The notes under the pieces are model-generated. The model saw only the letters and a list, made by a program, of their open reading frames with translations. It ran no database searches and was not told the DNA's origin. A program made the position numbers and the translations under genes. 60,304 bases of DNA from Polyangiaceae bacterium (GTDB lineage: Bacteria; Myxococcota_A; Polyangia; Polyangiales; Polyangiaceae), in assembly GCA_029261965.1 (NCBI GenBank), contig JAJDAH010000174.1:1-60304 (forward strand), written 5' to 3'. Every line of letters begins with the position of its first letter. The stretch's first letter is position 1. Positions 26,215 to 35,234 of the stretch are shown piece by piece.

Positions 26215-26234
26215 CCCAAGAGACCCCGAATAAA

Positions 26235-26831
26235 ATGGCATTCGACCAAAACATCGACGACGAGAAAATCAAAGAGCGCGTCATTCACATCAATCGCGTG
26301 GCGAAGGTGGTGAAGGGTGGGCGTCGCTTCAGTTTCTCTGCGCTCATCGTCGTGGGCGACGAGGCGGGGCACGTGGGTGTGGGCTTTGGCAAAGCCAACG
26401 AGGTTCCCGAAGCGATTCGCAAGGGCAACGACCAGGCTCGACGCAACATGTTCAAGGTGCCGATGATCGGCGCGACGATTCCGCACACGCAGCTCGGTAT
26501 CTACTGCTCGGGCAAGGTGCTCTTGCGCCCAGCGGCGCCGGGGACGGGCGTCATCGCTGGGGGTCCCGTGCGCGCCGTCGTCGAGTCGGCGGGCATTCAG
26601 GACATCCTCACCAAGTCGCTCGGTTCGAACAACAAGCTCAACGTCGTGCAAGCGACCATGACGGCGCTTCGCCTGCTGCGTGAGCCAGCCACCGTTGCGG
26701 CCGCACGGAATGTCTCGATCGACGACGTGACGAAGGACTATCCGGTCGCCGCGGTCGCCGCCAAGGCTGCCGTGGCTCAGTCGATCGTGGCCTCCGACGG
26801 CGGGGGCGGCCAAAGCGGAGGTGCCGCATGA
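26235..26831 (+). CDS. rpsE: Ribosomal protein S5 (uS5)
   Basis: This is a 198-residue protein with the S5 double-stranded RNA-binding region [20 protein letters not shown] followed by [10 protein letters not shown], and the C-terminal domain [19 protein letters not shown] Gly/Ala-rich tail of about 25 residues follows the normal end. S5 helps set decoding accuracy and mRNA unwinding at the entry channel. The stop overlaps the rpmD start. Confidence 0.96.
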   Translation: MAFDQNIDDEKIKERVIHINRVAKVVKGGRRFSFSALIVVGDEAGHVGVGFGKANEVPEAIRKGNDQARRNMFKVPMIGATIPHTQLGIYCSGKVLLRPAAPGTGVIAGGPVRAVVESAGIQDILTKSLGSNNKLNVVQATMTALRLLREPATVAAARNVSIDDVTKDYPVAAVAAKAAVAQSIVASDGGGGQSGGAA

Positions 26832-27019
26832 GCACCACCAAGCTTCGTGTCCGACAGGTCGGTAGCACCATCGGCAGGCCCGAGACGCAGCGCAAGATCA
26901 TGCGCGGGTTGGGGTTGCGCAAGATGGGATCCGTGGTCACGGTGGCCAACACTCCGAGCTTTCGCGGGATGATCAAAAAAGTCCTGCACCTGGTCGAAGT
27001 CGAGGAGCAGAAGTCATGA
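26828..27019 (+). CDS. rpmD: Ribosomal protein L30 (uL30)
   Basis: This is a 63-residue protein ([21 protein letters not shown]), with [11 protein letters not shown] matching the L30 core. It overlaps rpsE by ATGA and rplO by ATGA at the other end. Confidence 0.95.
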   Translation: MSTTKLRVRQVGSTIGRPETQRKIMRGLGLRKMGSVVTVANTPSFRGMIKKVLHLVEVEEQKS

Positions 27020-27534
27020 GCGACCTCCTAGCCAAGCTCGGCCCGCCCGAGGGCGCCACGCGGCGCGAGAAGCGCCTCGGCGCTGGTCGAGGCTCCGGCC
27101 TCGGCAAGACGTGTGGCCGCGGCTACAAGGGGCAAAAGGCTCGCAACCCCGGCAATCTAGGCAAACCGCACTTCCAAGGCGGCCAAACGCCCATCCAGCG
27201 TCGTCTGCCGAAACGCGGATTTCGGCTGCCCTTCCCGATCAAGCATATCGCGCTGAACGTGGCGGATCTCGAGCGCTTCGAAAAGGGCGCCACCGTCGAC
27301 GAAGCTGCGCTCCGCAAAGCGCGCCTCGTGCAGGGCACTGACGAACGCATCAAGATTCTCGGCAACGGCGAGCTCAGCAAGAAGCTCGAAGTGCACGCGC
27401 ACTCCTTCAGCAAGGGCGCGCTTCAGAAGATCGAGAAGGCGGGGGGCAAGGCGGTCGTCGTCGCGTTCACGGGCAAGTCGACTGGTCCCAAGCCCGCCGA
27501 GCCCGGCTCCAAGAAAGCTGCCAAGAAGAGCTAG
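27016..27534 (+). CDS. rplO: Ribosomal protein L15 (uL15)
   Basis: This is a 172-residue protein, longer than E. coli L15 (144) through a Lys/Pro/Ala tail (GPKPAEPGSKKAAKKS). The N-terminal RGSGLGKTCGRGYKGQKAR and GGQTPIQRRLPKRGF motifs identify it. It is a late 50S assembly protein. secY follows after 8 bases. Confidence 0.96.
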   Translation: MSDLLAKLGPPEGATRREKRLGAGRGSGLGKTCGRGYKGQKARNPGNLGKPHFQGGQTPIQRRLPKRGFRLPFPIKHIALNVADLERFEKGATVDEAALRKARLVQGTDERIKILGNGELSKKLEVHAHSFSKGALQKIEKAGGKAVVVAFTGKSTGPKPAEPGSKKAAKKS

Positions 27535-27542
27535 GGCCCAAT

Positions 27543-28871
<1,329 letters not shown>

Positions 28872-28873
28872 GC

Positions 28874-29497
28874 ATGCGCATCGTGCTTTTGGGCCCCCCG
28901 GCGAGCGGGAAGGGGACACAGGCCAAGCGGCTCATCGGCAAGCTCGGGGTGCCTCAGGTCTCGACCGGGGACATGCTGCGCGCGGCGAAGAAGGCGGGCA
29001 CCGAGCTCGGCAAGAAGGCCGCAGAATTCATGAGCGCCGGGGCGTTGGTGCCGGATGAGGTCGTCATCGGGCTGGTGGAGGAGCGCCTGAAGCTCGATGA
29101 CGCCAAAAAGGGCTTTATTCTCGACGGGTTTCCACGAACTGTGCCCCAGGCGGAGGCCCTCGACGCGATGCTCGAGCGGCTCGCGAGCCCGATCACCCAC
29201 GTCGTTCAAATTGATGTCGCGCGGGATCTACTGGTCGAGCGAGCAGTGCTTCGACGGACCGACAAGCGCACTGGACAGATCTACCACCTCAAGTACAATC
29301 CCCCGCCTTCCGACGCCGAGCTCGAACACCGGGCCGACGATCAGGAAGACAAAGTCCTCAAGCGTCTCGCTGACTACGAGGCGATTACGTCAGCTCTCCT
29401 TCCCTATTACGAGAAGCGAGGGCTCATCCGGAAGGTCGACGGTGTCGGCACGCCGGATGAGGTGACGGTTCGAATCGGTGACGCGCTCGAGGGTTGA
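28874..29497 (+). CDS. adk: Adenylate kinase
   Basis: This is a 207-residue protein that converts ATP + AMP to 2 ADP. The P-loop GPPASGKGT lies at 7-15, STGDMLR is in the AMP-binding region, and DGFPRT is present. The LID (RRTDKRTGQIYHLKYNPP) lacks the Cys4 zinc site of many Gram-positive enzymes. The start MRIVLLGPP at 28874 is the family start; an open frame upstream inside secY is shadow. The stop overlaps the infA TTG. No map gene separates adk and infA, unlike in many bacteria. Confidence 0.97.
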   Translation: MRIVLLGPPASGKGTQAKRLIGKLGVPQVSTGDMLRAAKKAGTELGKKAAEFMSAGALVPDEVVIGLVEERLKLDDAKKGFILDGFPRTVPQAEALDAMLERLASPITHVVQIDVARDLLVERAVLRRTDKRTGQIYHLKYNPPPSDAELEHRADDQEDKVLKRLADYEAITSALLPYYEKRGLIRKVDGVGTPDEVTVRIGDALEG

Positions 29498-29727
29498 TCG
29501 GAAATCAGGAGGCAGTAACGACACACGGAAACGCGAGACAAGGCACGGTAGAAGAGGTGCTCCCGAAAGCGATGTATCGGGTGCAGCTCGACGACGGAAG
29601 AGCCGTACGAGCCAGCCTTGCTCCACGCGCCAGTCATTCGATGGTCCGTTTGATCACCGGTGACCGAGTAGAGCTCCAGGTTTCCAGCCACGACCCCGGT
29701 CGAGGCCACATCACTCGAAAGCTTTGA
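29494..29727 (+). CDS. infA: Translation initiation factor IF-1
   Basis: This is a 77-residue OB-fold protein: [20 protein letters not shown] and [20 protein letters not shown] match IF-1, which blocks the A site during initiation. The start is unusual. The TTG at 29494 overlaps the adk stop, but the only strong Shine-Dalgarno (AGGAGG, 29507-29512) lies downstream, and the first start-like codon after it in frame is ACG at 29518 (5-nt spacing, 69 residues). No ATG or GTG is available. The extra residues with TTG have no match in typical IF-1. Confidence 0.9.
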   Translation: MIGNQEAVTTHGNARQGTVEEVLPKAMYRVQLDDGRAVRASLAPRASHSMVRLITGDRVELQVSSHDPGRGHITRKL

Positions 29728-29735
29728 GACTTCCC

Positions 29736-29849
29736 ATGAAGGTCCGACCCAGCGTCAAAAAAGTCTGCGACAAGTGCAAGGTGATCCGCCGCAAAGGCGT
29801 GGTTCGGGTGATCTGCACGAACCCCCGTCACAAACAACGGCAGGGCTGA
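29736..29849 (+). CDS. rpmJ: Ribosomal protein L36 (bL36), zinc-binding form
   Basis: This is a 37-residue protein read directly from the sequence: [20 protein letters not shown], continuing to [12 protein letters not shown]11, C14, C27 and H32 form the zinc site of the classical form. It lies between infA (8 bp) and rpsM (3 bp) in the standard order. Confidence 0.96.
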   Translation: MKVRPSVKKVCDKCKVIRRKGVVRVICTNPRHKQRQG

Positions 29850-29852
29850 GCC

Positions 29853-30218
29853 ATGGCACGAATTGCAGGAGTCGATCTTCCGCGCCGCAAGCACATTCGC
29901 TACGGCCTGACGTACATTTACGGGATCGGCGACAAGACCGCCGTCGACGTCTGCAAGCGGGCGGGTATCCCGACCGAGAGGCGCGTCGAAGAGCTGAGCG
30001 ACGCCGACGTCAAGGCCCTCCGTGACGTCATCGACGGCGAGTGCAAGGTCGAAGGCGATCTGCGCCGTGAGATCCAGCAGAACATCAAGCGGCTCATGGA
30101 TTTGGGCTGCTATCGCGGGCTGCGACACCGCAAGGGTCTTCCCGTCAACGGTCAGCGCACTCACACGAACGCGCGCACCCGCAAGGGTCCCAAGAAGGGA
30201 ATGATCCGCCGACGGTAG
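29853..30218 (+). CDS. rpsM: Ribosomal protein S13 (uS13)
   Basis: This is a 121-residue protein starting [20 protein letters not shown], with YGIG and the basic C-terminus [20 protein letters not shown]. It sits in the 30S head, contacts tRNA and the 50S subunit, and partners S19. Confidence 0.97.
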   Translation: MARIAGVDLPRRKHIRYGLTYIYGIGDKTAVDVCKRAGIPTERRVEELSDADVKALRDVIDGECKVEGDLRREIQQNIKRLMDLGCYRGLRHRKGLPVNGQRTHTNARTRKGPKKGMIRRR

Positions 30219-30236
30219 TCGGGGGTAGGAACGTCC

Positions 30237-30629
30237 ATGGCAAGCGGAAAAAAGCGTACGCAAAAGAAGGTCGTTCGGAAGAACATTCCGAGCGGAATCG
30301 CGCACATTCAGTCGACCTTCAACAACACCATCGTTTCGATCACCGACGTCAAGGGTGACGTCATCTCCTGGGCGACCGCAGGCTCACGGGGCTTCAAGGG
30401 CTCGCGCAAGAGCACGCCCTTTGCTGCCCAGCTCGCGGCAGAAGAGTGCGCTCGTCGCGCCCAAGAGCACGGCGTCCGGCAGTGCGCGGTTTTCGTTCGC
30501 GGTCCCGGAGCGGGTCGCGAGAGCGCCCTACGGGCGCTTCAGTCGTCTGGTTTGAAGATCACGTTGATTCGAGACGTCACCCCGATTCCCCACAACGGTT
30601 GCCGGCCGCCCAAGCGCCGACGCGTTTGA
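30237..30629 (+). CDS. rpsK: Ribosomal protein S11 (uS11)
   Basis: This is a 130-residue protein with the motifs [36 protein letters not shown] and the end [15 protein letters not shown]. It is a platform protein near the E-site mRNA. Confidence 0.97.
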   Translation: MASGKKRTQKKVVRKNIPSGIAHIQSTFNNTIVSITDVKGDVISWATAGSRGFKGSRKSTPFAAQLAAEECARRAQEHGVRQCAVFVRGPGAGRESALRALQSSGLKITLIRDVTPIPHNGCRPPKRRRV

Positions 30630-30641
30630 GGTAGATGCATC

Positions 30642-31271
30642 ATGGCTAGGTATCTCGGTCCCGTTTGCAAGCTCTGTCGTCGAGAAGGTCAGAAGCTCTA
30701 TCTCAAAGGTGAGCGCTGTTTCACCGAGAAGTGCGCCGTGGTTCGCCGCCCGTACCCGCCCGGTCAGCACGGTCAGGGCCGCATCAAGATGAGCGAGTAT
30801 GCCCTCCGCCTGCGCGAGAAGCAGAAAACTCGCCGGGTCTACGGCCTGCTCGAGCAGCAGTTCCGCAGCTACTATTCGCAGGCGTCGCGAATGCGCGGGC
30901 GCACCGGTGAGGAGATGCTCGGCATCATCGAGCGTCGTCTCGACAATGTCGTCCATCGCATGGGTTTTGCGTCGACGCGAGCCCAAGGCCGCCAGTTGGT
31001 TCGGCACAATCACGTCTTGATCAACGGGAAGCGCGTCAACATTCCGAGCTTCCGAGTCAGTCCTGGCGACAAGGTGGAGATCCGCGAGAAGAGCCGCAAA
31101 GCGCCTTTCATCAAGGCGTCGCTCGATGCGGCAGCGAATCGACAGACTCCGACGTGGTTGGAGGTCGATCGAGACAAGTTCTCCGGCTTGTTCAAGAGCA
31201 TGCCGGTGAGAGAAGAACTCAACGAGCCGTTGATTCGTGAGCAGTACATCGTCGAGTACTACTCCCGGTAG
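30642..31271 (+). CDS. rpsD: Ribosomal protein S4 (uS4), zinc-binding form
   Basis: This is a 209-residue protein. The N-terminal Cys set C9, C12, C26 and C31 would bind zinc, and the S4 RNA-binding domain [20 protein letters not shown] is present. It nucleates 30S assembly. A gap of 104 bp separates it from rpoA. Confidence 0.97.
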   Translation: MARYLGPVCKLCRREGQKLYLKGERCFTEKCAVVRRPYPPGQHGQGRIKMSEYALRLREKQKTRRVYGLLEQQFRSYYSQASRMRGRTGEEMLGIIERRLDNVVHRMGFASTRAQGRQLVRHNHVLINGKRVNIPSFRVSPGDKVEIREKSRKAPFIKASLDAAANRQTPTWLEVDRDKFSGLFKSMPVREELNEPLIREQYIVEYYSR

Positions 31272-31375
31272 GTCGAGCTGAGCGACGCGGGCAGGCCGCG
31301 GAGAGTTCGGGCGGAGCTGGTTCCCTCGAATCCTCGGGACGGTCGCGCGAAACCCCAAAAAGAGGAGCAAGAGAC

Positions 31376-32401
31376 ATGGTCACACCGATTATGGCGCGGA
31401 ACTGGCGGGACCTGATCCGTCCGAAGGCGATTCATCTCGACCCCGAGTCGAGCACCGAGTTCTACGGAAAATTCACGTGTGAACCGCTCGAGCGCGGTTT
31501 CGGCATCACGGTTGGAAACAGCCTCAGGCGCGTGCTCCTCGCGAGCCTGCAAGGGGCGGCCATTTGTGCCGTGCGTACCGAAGGGGCGCTGCACGAATTC
31601 ACGACGATCGCGGACGTCGTGGAAGACGTCACGGACATCATCCTGAATCTCAAAGGGGTCGTCTTCAAGGCCGCACAGCCGAAGCAGTACACCCTGCGCC
31701 TCGAGAAGGAAGGTCCCGGGCCGGTCCTCGCTGGGGACATTCAGCTCGTCGATGGCCTGCAGATTCTCAACCCGGAACACCAGGTGGCCACCCTCGACAA
31801 GAAGGGGCCGCTCAGCATCGAGCTCACGGTTGGTGTCGGTCGTGGCTACGTGCCCGCCGAGCGGAACAAGAGCCTGACGATGCCCATCGGCACGATCCCG
31901 ATCGACGCGTTGTTCTCGCCGATCCGAAAAGTCAACTACACCGTGCAGAACGCGCGCGTTGGTCAAGTCACCGACTTCGACAAGCTCGTGCTCGAAGTGT
32001 GGACCAATGGTGCCGTCAAGCCCGCCGACGCCGTGGCCTACGCCGCGAAGATTCTCAAAGAGCAGTTGTCCATCTGGATCAACTTCGAAGAAACGGAAGA
32101 GACCACCTACTCGGCGCCGGGCGCTGACGAGGAGCCGCTGAACGAGAACCTCTTTCGTTCGGTGGACGAGCTCGAGCTCAGCGTTCGCTCGGCCAACTGC
32201 CTCCAGAACGCGAACATCACGCTCATCGGTGAGCTCGTGCAACGCACCGAGCAGGACATGCTGAAGACGAAAAATTTCGGCCGCAAGTCGCTCAAGGAGA
32301 TCAAAGAAATCCTTGGGACGATGGGCCTGGCACTGGGCCTGAAGCTCGACAACTGGCCTCTCATGGTCGAGCGCTGGAAGCAGCAGCAGGCTCAGGGCTG
32401 A
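31376..32401 (+). CDS. rpoA: RNA polymerase subunit alpha
   Basis: This is a 341-residue protein. The N-terminal dimerisation domain contains [17 protein letters not shown], and the C-terminal domain contains [20 protein letters not shown] with [14 protein letters not shown], the UP-element and activator-binding helix-hairpin-helix. The ATG at 31376 has GAGGAG 8 bases upstream; an in-frame ATG at 31391 is possible but lacks this. It is followed by rplQ as in most bacteria. Confidence 0.98.
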   Translation: MVTPIMARNWRDLIRPKAIHLDPESSTEFYGKFTCEPLERGFGITVGNSLRRVLLASLQGAAICAVRTEGALHEFTTIADVVEDVTDIILNLKGVVFKAAQPKQYTLRLEKEGPGPVLAGDIQLVDGLQILNPEHQVATLDKKGPLSIELTVGVGRGYVPAERNKSLTMPIGTIPIDALFSPIRKVNYTVQNARVGQVTDFDKLVLEVWTNGAVKPADAVAYAAKILKEQLSIWINFEETEETTYSAPGADEEPLNENLFRSVDELELSVRSANCLQNANITLIGELVQRTEQDMLKTKNFGRKSLKEIKEILGTMGLALGLKLDNWPLMVERWKQQQAQG

Positions 32402-32431
32402 GTCGAGGCGAGGGAATGAGGAGCTCGAGCC

Positions 32432-33199
32432 ATGCGACATCGAAAATCAGGCCGACAATTCGGCCGCAGCACCAGCCACCGCCGCGCAATGTTTCGTGCA
32501 CTGGCGGCCAATCTCATCGCTCACGAGCGGATCGAGACGACTGAAGCCAAGGCCAAGGAGCTTCGCCGGGTTGCCGAGCGCGTGGTGACACGCGCCAAGC
32601 GGCTCGGTCCGTTGGCCTACACCCCCCACGACAAGCTCAAGCCGGCGGAGCGCGCCAAGCGCCTCGCGGCCCAGCAGCAAGTTGGTCGTTTCCTGCGTCG
32701 TTTCGGCACGATTCAAAAAGAGGGCGAGACGCAGAAGATCGATCTCATCGAGAAGGTCTTCGTCGACCTCGCCCAACGCTTCAAGGACCGACCGGGTGGT
32801 TACACGCGAATTCTGAAGCTCGGGCCTCGCCGCGGGGACAACGCGCCGATGACCATCATCGAGTTCGTCGATCGGCAAGGCGGGTCACCGGCCAAGGGTG
32901 GCAAGGCCGAAACCAAGGCCGCGACCCAAACGACGAGCACGAACGCGCCGGTGGAAGAAGGCGCGTCCGCATCCGCCGAGGCCGCGCCAGAGAAGGCGAA
33001 AGCCGACGCGACACCCGCCGCCAAGAAGGACGACGAGAAGCCGGCCGCCAAGAAAGCCAACGAGGCCGCGCCTAAGAAAGCCGACGAGAAGCCGGCCGCC
33101 AAGAAAGCCGACACCAAGGCTGCAGCCAAGCCGGAGAAAAAGGCGGCGCCCGAGAAGGCGGCTGTGAAAGAGAAGACGGACGACAAGCCGAAGAAGTAG
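32432..33199 (+). CDS. rplQ: Ribosomal protein L17 (bL17) with a long Lys/Ala-rich C-terminal tail
   Basis: This is a 255-residue protein, about twice the E. coli length. Residues 1-148 are ordinary L17 (MRHRKSGRQFGRSTSHRRAM, then GGYTRILKLGPRRGDNAPM). Residues 149-255 are a low-complexity tail of Lys, Ala, Glu, Pro and Asp with repeated DEKPAAKKA units, resembling histone H1 tails. It is in frame with no break and codon use is similar, so it is translated. Its stop directly abuts the stop of the converging gene. Confidence 0.95.
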   Translation: MRHRKSGRQFGRSTSHRRAMFRALAANLIAHERIETTEAKAKELRRVAERVVTRAKRLGPLAYTPHDKLKPAERAKRLAAQQQVGRFLRRFGTIQKEGETQKIDLIEKVFVDLAQRFKDRPGGYTRILKLGPRRGDNAPMTIIEFVDRQGGSPAKGGKAETKAATQTTSTNAPVEEGASASAEAAPEKAKADATPAAKKDDEKPAAKKANEAAPKKADEKPAAKKADTKAAAKPEKKAAPEKAAVKEKTDDKPKK

Positions 33200-33225
33200 C
33201 TACTTCGCTACGTCTTCTTCTTCGG
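33188..33225. repeat. Inverted repeats spanning abutting stop codons of rplQ and the next gene
   Basis: GAAGTAG (33193-33199) and CTACTTC (33200-33206) form a perfect 14-bp palindrome centred exactly between the two TAG stops; wider arms CCGAAGAAG (33188-33196) and CTTCTTCGG (33217-33225) could pair instead. The zero-length gap means any terminator for the ribosomal run must be inside coding sequence here. Confidence 0.5.
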
Positions 33226-34834
33226 TCTTGGCCGGATCAGAGTCCGACTTTTTTTCTGGCTCTTCGATGCTCTCACTCGAGGCATTCGAAAGCTTTTCAC
33301 TCGATCCGGTTCGACGCCTGAGCGCGATGAACCCCATGGCCAAAAGCGCGATCACGCCGATCGCTCCGGCGGCGATGAAGCGATAAAGGCGCGTTTCCTT
33401 TTCGATTTCGCCCCGCTGGATTCGGTCCAGCACCTTGCGCGCGCGTTCGTTCTTGGCGTCGAGCTCGAGTGCTCGGCGGAACAAGAGTTGATCCGCCACG
33501 CCCCTCTCGAGGAGCGCTTCACCTTCGAGCGTGAAGCGCAGGCTCCTGGCCTCGGTTCCGAGAGCGTCTTCACCGGCCAATCGCTCGGCTCGTCGGAGCG
33601 CATCGATGGCCCGCTCGCGGTCCTCGTCGGCGACCTTGCGCGCGAGGGCGACGTAGCCGGGGACCATTTCGGCTCGTCGCTCGAACATCGGGTTGCGCGC
33701 GAGCACCTTGTCGAACGCCTCCCCCATTTTCGTGAGGTCGCCCGCTTCGAGGTCGCCCAGGCCGCGCTCGAAGTGGCCGTAGACTTGCGCGAGCCGAAGT
33801 CGGTCGAACTCGCCGAGTAGCTCGCGCGCCGTCCGATCCCAGGACCAGTCGCGCGGGGGTTTTTTCCCGACGATGTTGAGGTACGTGTCCCTGAGCTGCC
33901 AGTTCGCGACCTCGCCCATCATGACGATCGACTGCCGGGCCGCCTCCCGAATCTGCGCACGTTCGCTGTTTGCGAAGGTGATCACGACTCGCGCAGCGTC
34001 GGGATCCCGGATGCGTCCGTAGGCACGGAGTACATCGGCCAGTACCTGTTGGTCGCCGGTTTGCACCGCTTCGCTCGGAATCGCTTCCCCCAGCGCGTCG
34101 AGTTGTCGATTGGCCCATCGGGCGATCTTCGCCGCTTCGTGCCGTCTGGTTTCGATGAGCGCAGCGACTGCCTTGTCTCCGAGTTTTTCGAGTTGAAGTT
34201 GTGTGTCCACCCGCACGAACTCGCCGAATCGTACGTACACGTTGATCAGCTCACGAACGGCTTCGACGGTTCCGATGTGGCGAAGCATGCGGCTCGAAGC
34301 AATCAGTGCGGTCAGCTGCTTCCACTCTTTCGAATCAGGTCGTGCAAGCTCGGTCAGCATTTCCAGATAGTCGGGCGTGACGACTCTCCCCCGTTTGCCC
34401 TCGGCCTTCATTTGCTTGCGCACGTTCTGGCGTGCCTCGCGTCGGACTGACGCGAGCAGCTTCTTCAACGCCGTGCGGTCGCCCTTCTCCGCGAGCTCGT
34501 TGATGCGAGCCCGAAGCGCGGGCACGAGTTCGTCGTCGACTTCGAGCAACTCGCGAGTGGCAGAAGTTCTTTCGGCGGCGTCGTTCGAAGTGATGCGGTT
34601 GGTGATTCCCTTCAGTCGCTCGACCGACTCGGGCGTGGGCTCCGCCAACGCGACATGCGGAACCTCGGGCAGGTTGGGCAGCGGCAACTTCGACACGAGC
34701 GCCGGCGTTCCAGCGTCGGTCGAAGCGTCACCTCGCGCCAGGCTCACGACAGCGAGCGAAGCCGAGAGCGCGATGCCGAGGGCTGTCAGTCGGTGATGCG
34801 GAAATCGGAGAACTGACCGGTGTAACTGCGCCAT
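33200..34834 (-). CDS. Periplasmic alpha-helical repeat protein with C-terminal membrane anchor
   Basis: This is a 544-residue protein from the ATG at 34834 (MAQLHRSVLRFPHHRLTALG), giving a signal peptide to about residue 35. The body is helical, with HEAT-like units (residues of about 60-330) and TPR-like units (VYGHFERGLGDLEAGDL; FRRALELDAKNERARKVL). It ends in one membrane helix (FIAAGAIGVIALLAMGFIAL) and a short acidic tail (EEPEKKSDSDPAKTEEED) in the cytoplasm. It probably serves as a scaffold; the partner is unknown. The first 49 bp overlap the end of the acylphosphatase gene in another frame. Confidence 0.7.
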   Translation of the reverse strand: MAQLHRSVLRFPHHRLTALGIALSASLAVVSLARGDASTDAGTPALVSKLPLPNLPEVPHVALAEPTPESVERLKGITNRITSNDAAERTSATRELLEVDDELVPALRARINELAEKGDRTALKKLLASVRREARQNVRKQMKAEGKRGRVVTPDYLEMLTELARPDSKEWKQLTALIASSRMLRHIGTVEAVRELINVYVRFGEFVRVDTQLQLEKLGDKAVAALIETRRHEAAKIARWANRQLDALGEAIPSEAVQTGDQQVLADVLRAYGRIRDPDAARVVITFANSERAQIREAARQSIVMMGEVANWQLRDTYLNIVGKKPPRDWSWDRTARELLGEFDRLRLAQVYGHFERGLGDLEAGDLTKMGEAFDKVLARNPMFERRAEMVPGYVALARKVADEDRERAIDALRRAERLAGEDALGTEARSLRFTLEGEALLERGVADQLLFRRALELDAKNERARKVLDRIQRGEIEKETRLYRFIAAGAIGVIALLAMGFIALRRRTGSSEKLSNASSESIEEPEKKSDSDPAKTEEEDVAK

Positions 34835-35064
34835 CTCGTGTCCACGCGATCCACACGGGCTGCGCTCGGCCCCTTCTGGGCCCAACCGTAGAGCTCGCGA
34901 ATCGAGATCTCTTCGCCTTCGGCTAAGATTTCGAGGGAACCCTCCGCGCGGTTGCGAACCCAACCCCCTAAACCCAGTCGACGCGCCTCACGCTGCGTGG
35001 ACGCGCGAAAGTATACCCCTTGCACGCGTCCGTGGACCGTGAGGTGTAGCTGCTTGAGTGCCAT
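34786..35064 (-). CDS. acyP: Acylphosphatase
   Basis: This is a 92-residue protein of exact family size, which hydrolyses carboxyl-phosphate bonds such as acetyl or carbamoyl phosphate. The substrate loop GRVQGVYFRAS with the catalytic Arg and the GWVRNRAEGSLE motif with the catalytic Asn are intact. The start ATG at 35064 was chosen because MALKQLHLTVHGRVQG is typical; 16 upstream codons are open. It is divergent from the histidine kinase gene. Confidence 0.93.
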   Translation of the reverse strand: MALKQLHLTVHGRVQGVYFRASTQREARRLGLGGWVRNRAEGSLEILAEGEEISIRELYGWAQKGPSAARVDRVDTRWRSYTGQFSDFRITD

Positions 35065-35234
35065 GAAGGAGTTCTCCAAGCGCGACGGTGCCCGTCGCGC
35101 TGCAAAAGCCAAGCAGCCCCGGCGTCAGCGCTCGAGGGGCTCTGGCAGTAACGAGTATCGCGAGGATCGGAACCGCGCGGACTGTTCTGCTGAACGGTCG
35201 CGTTCTCCACCATCGGCTCCCGACAACGGCTAGC

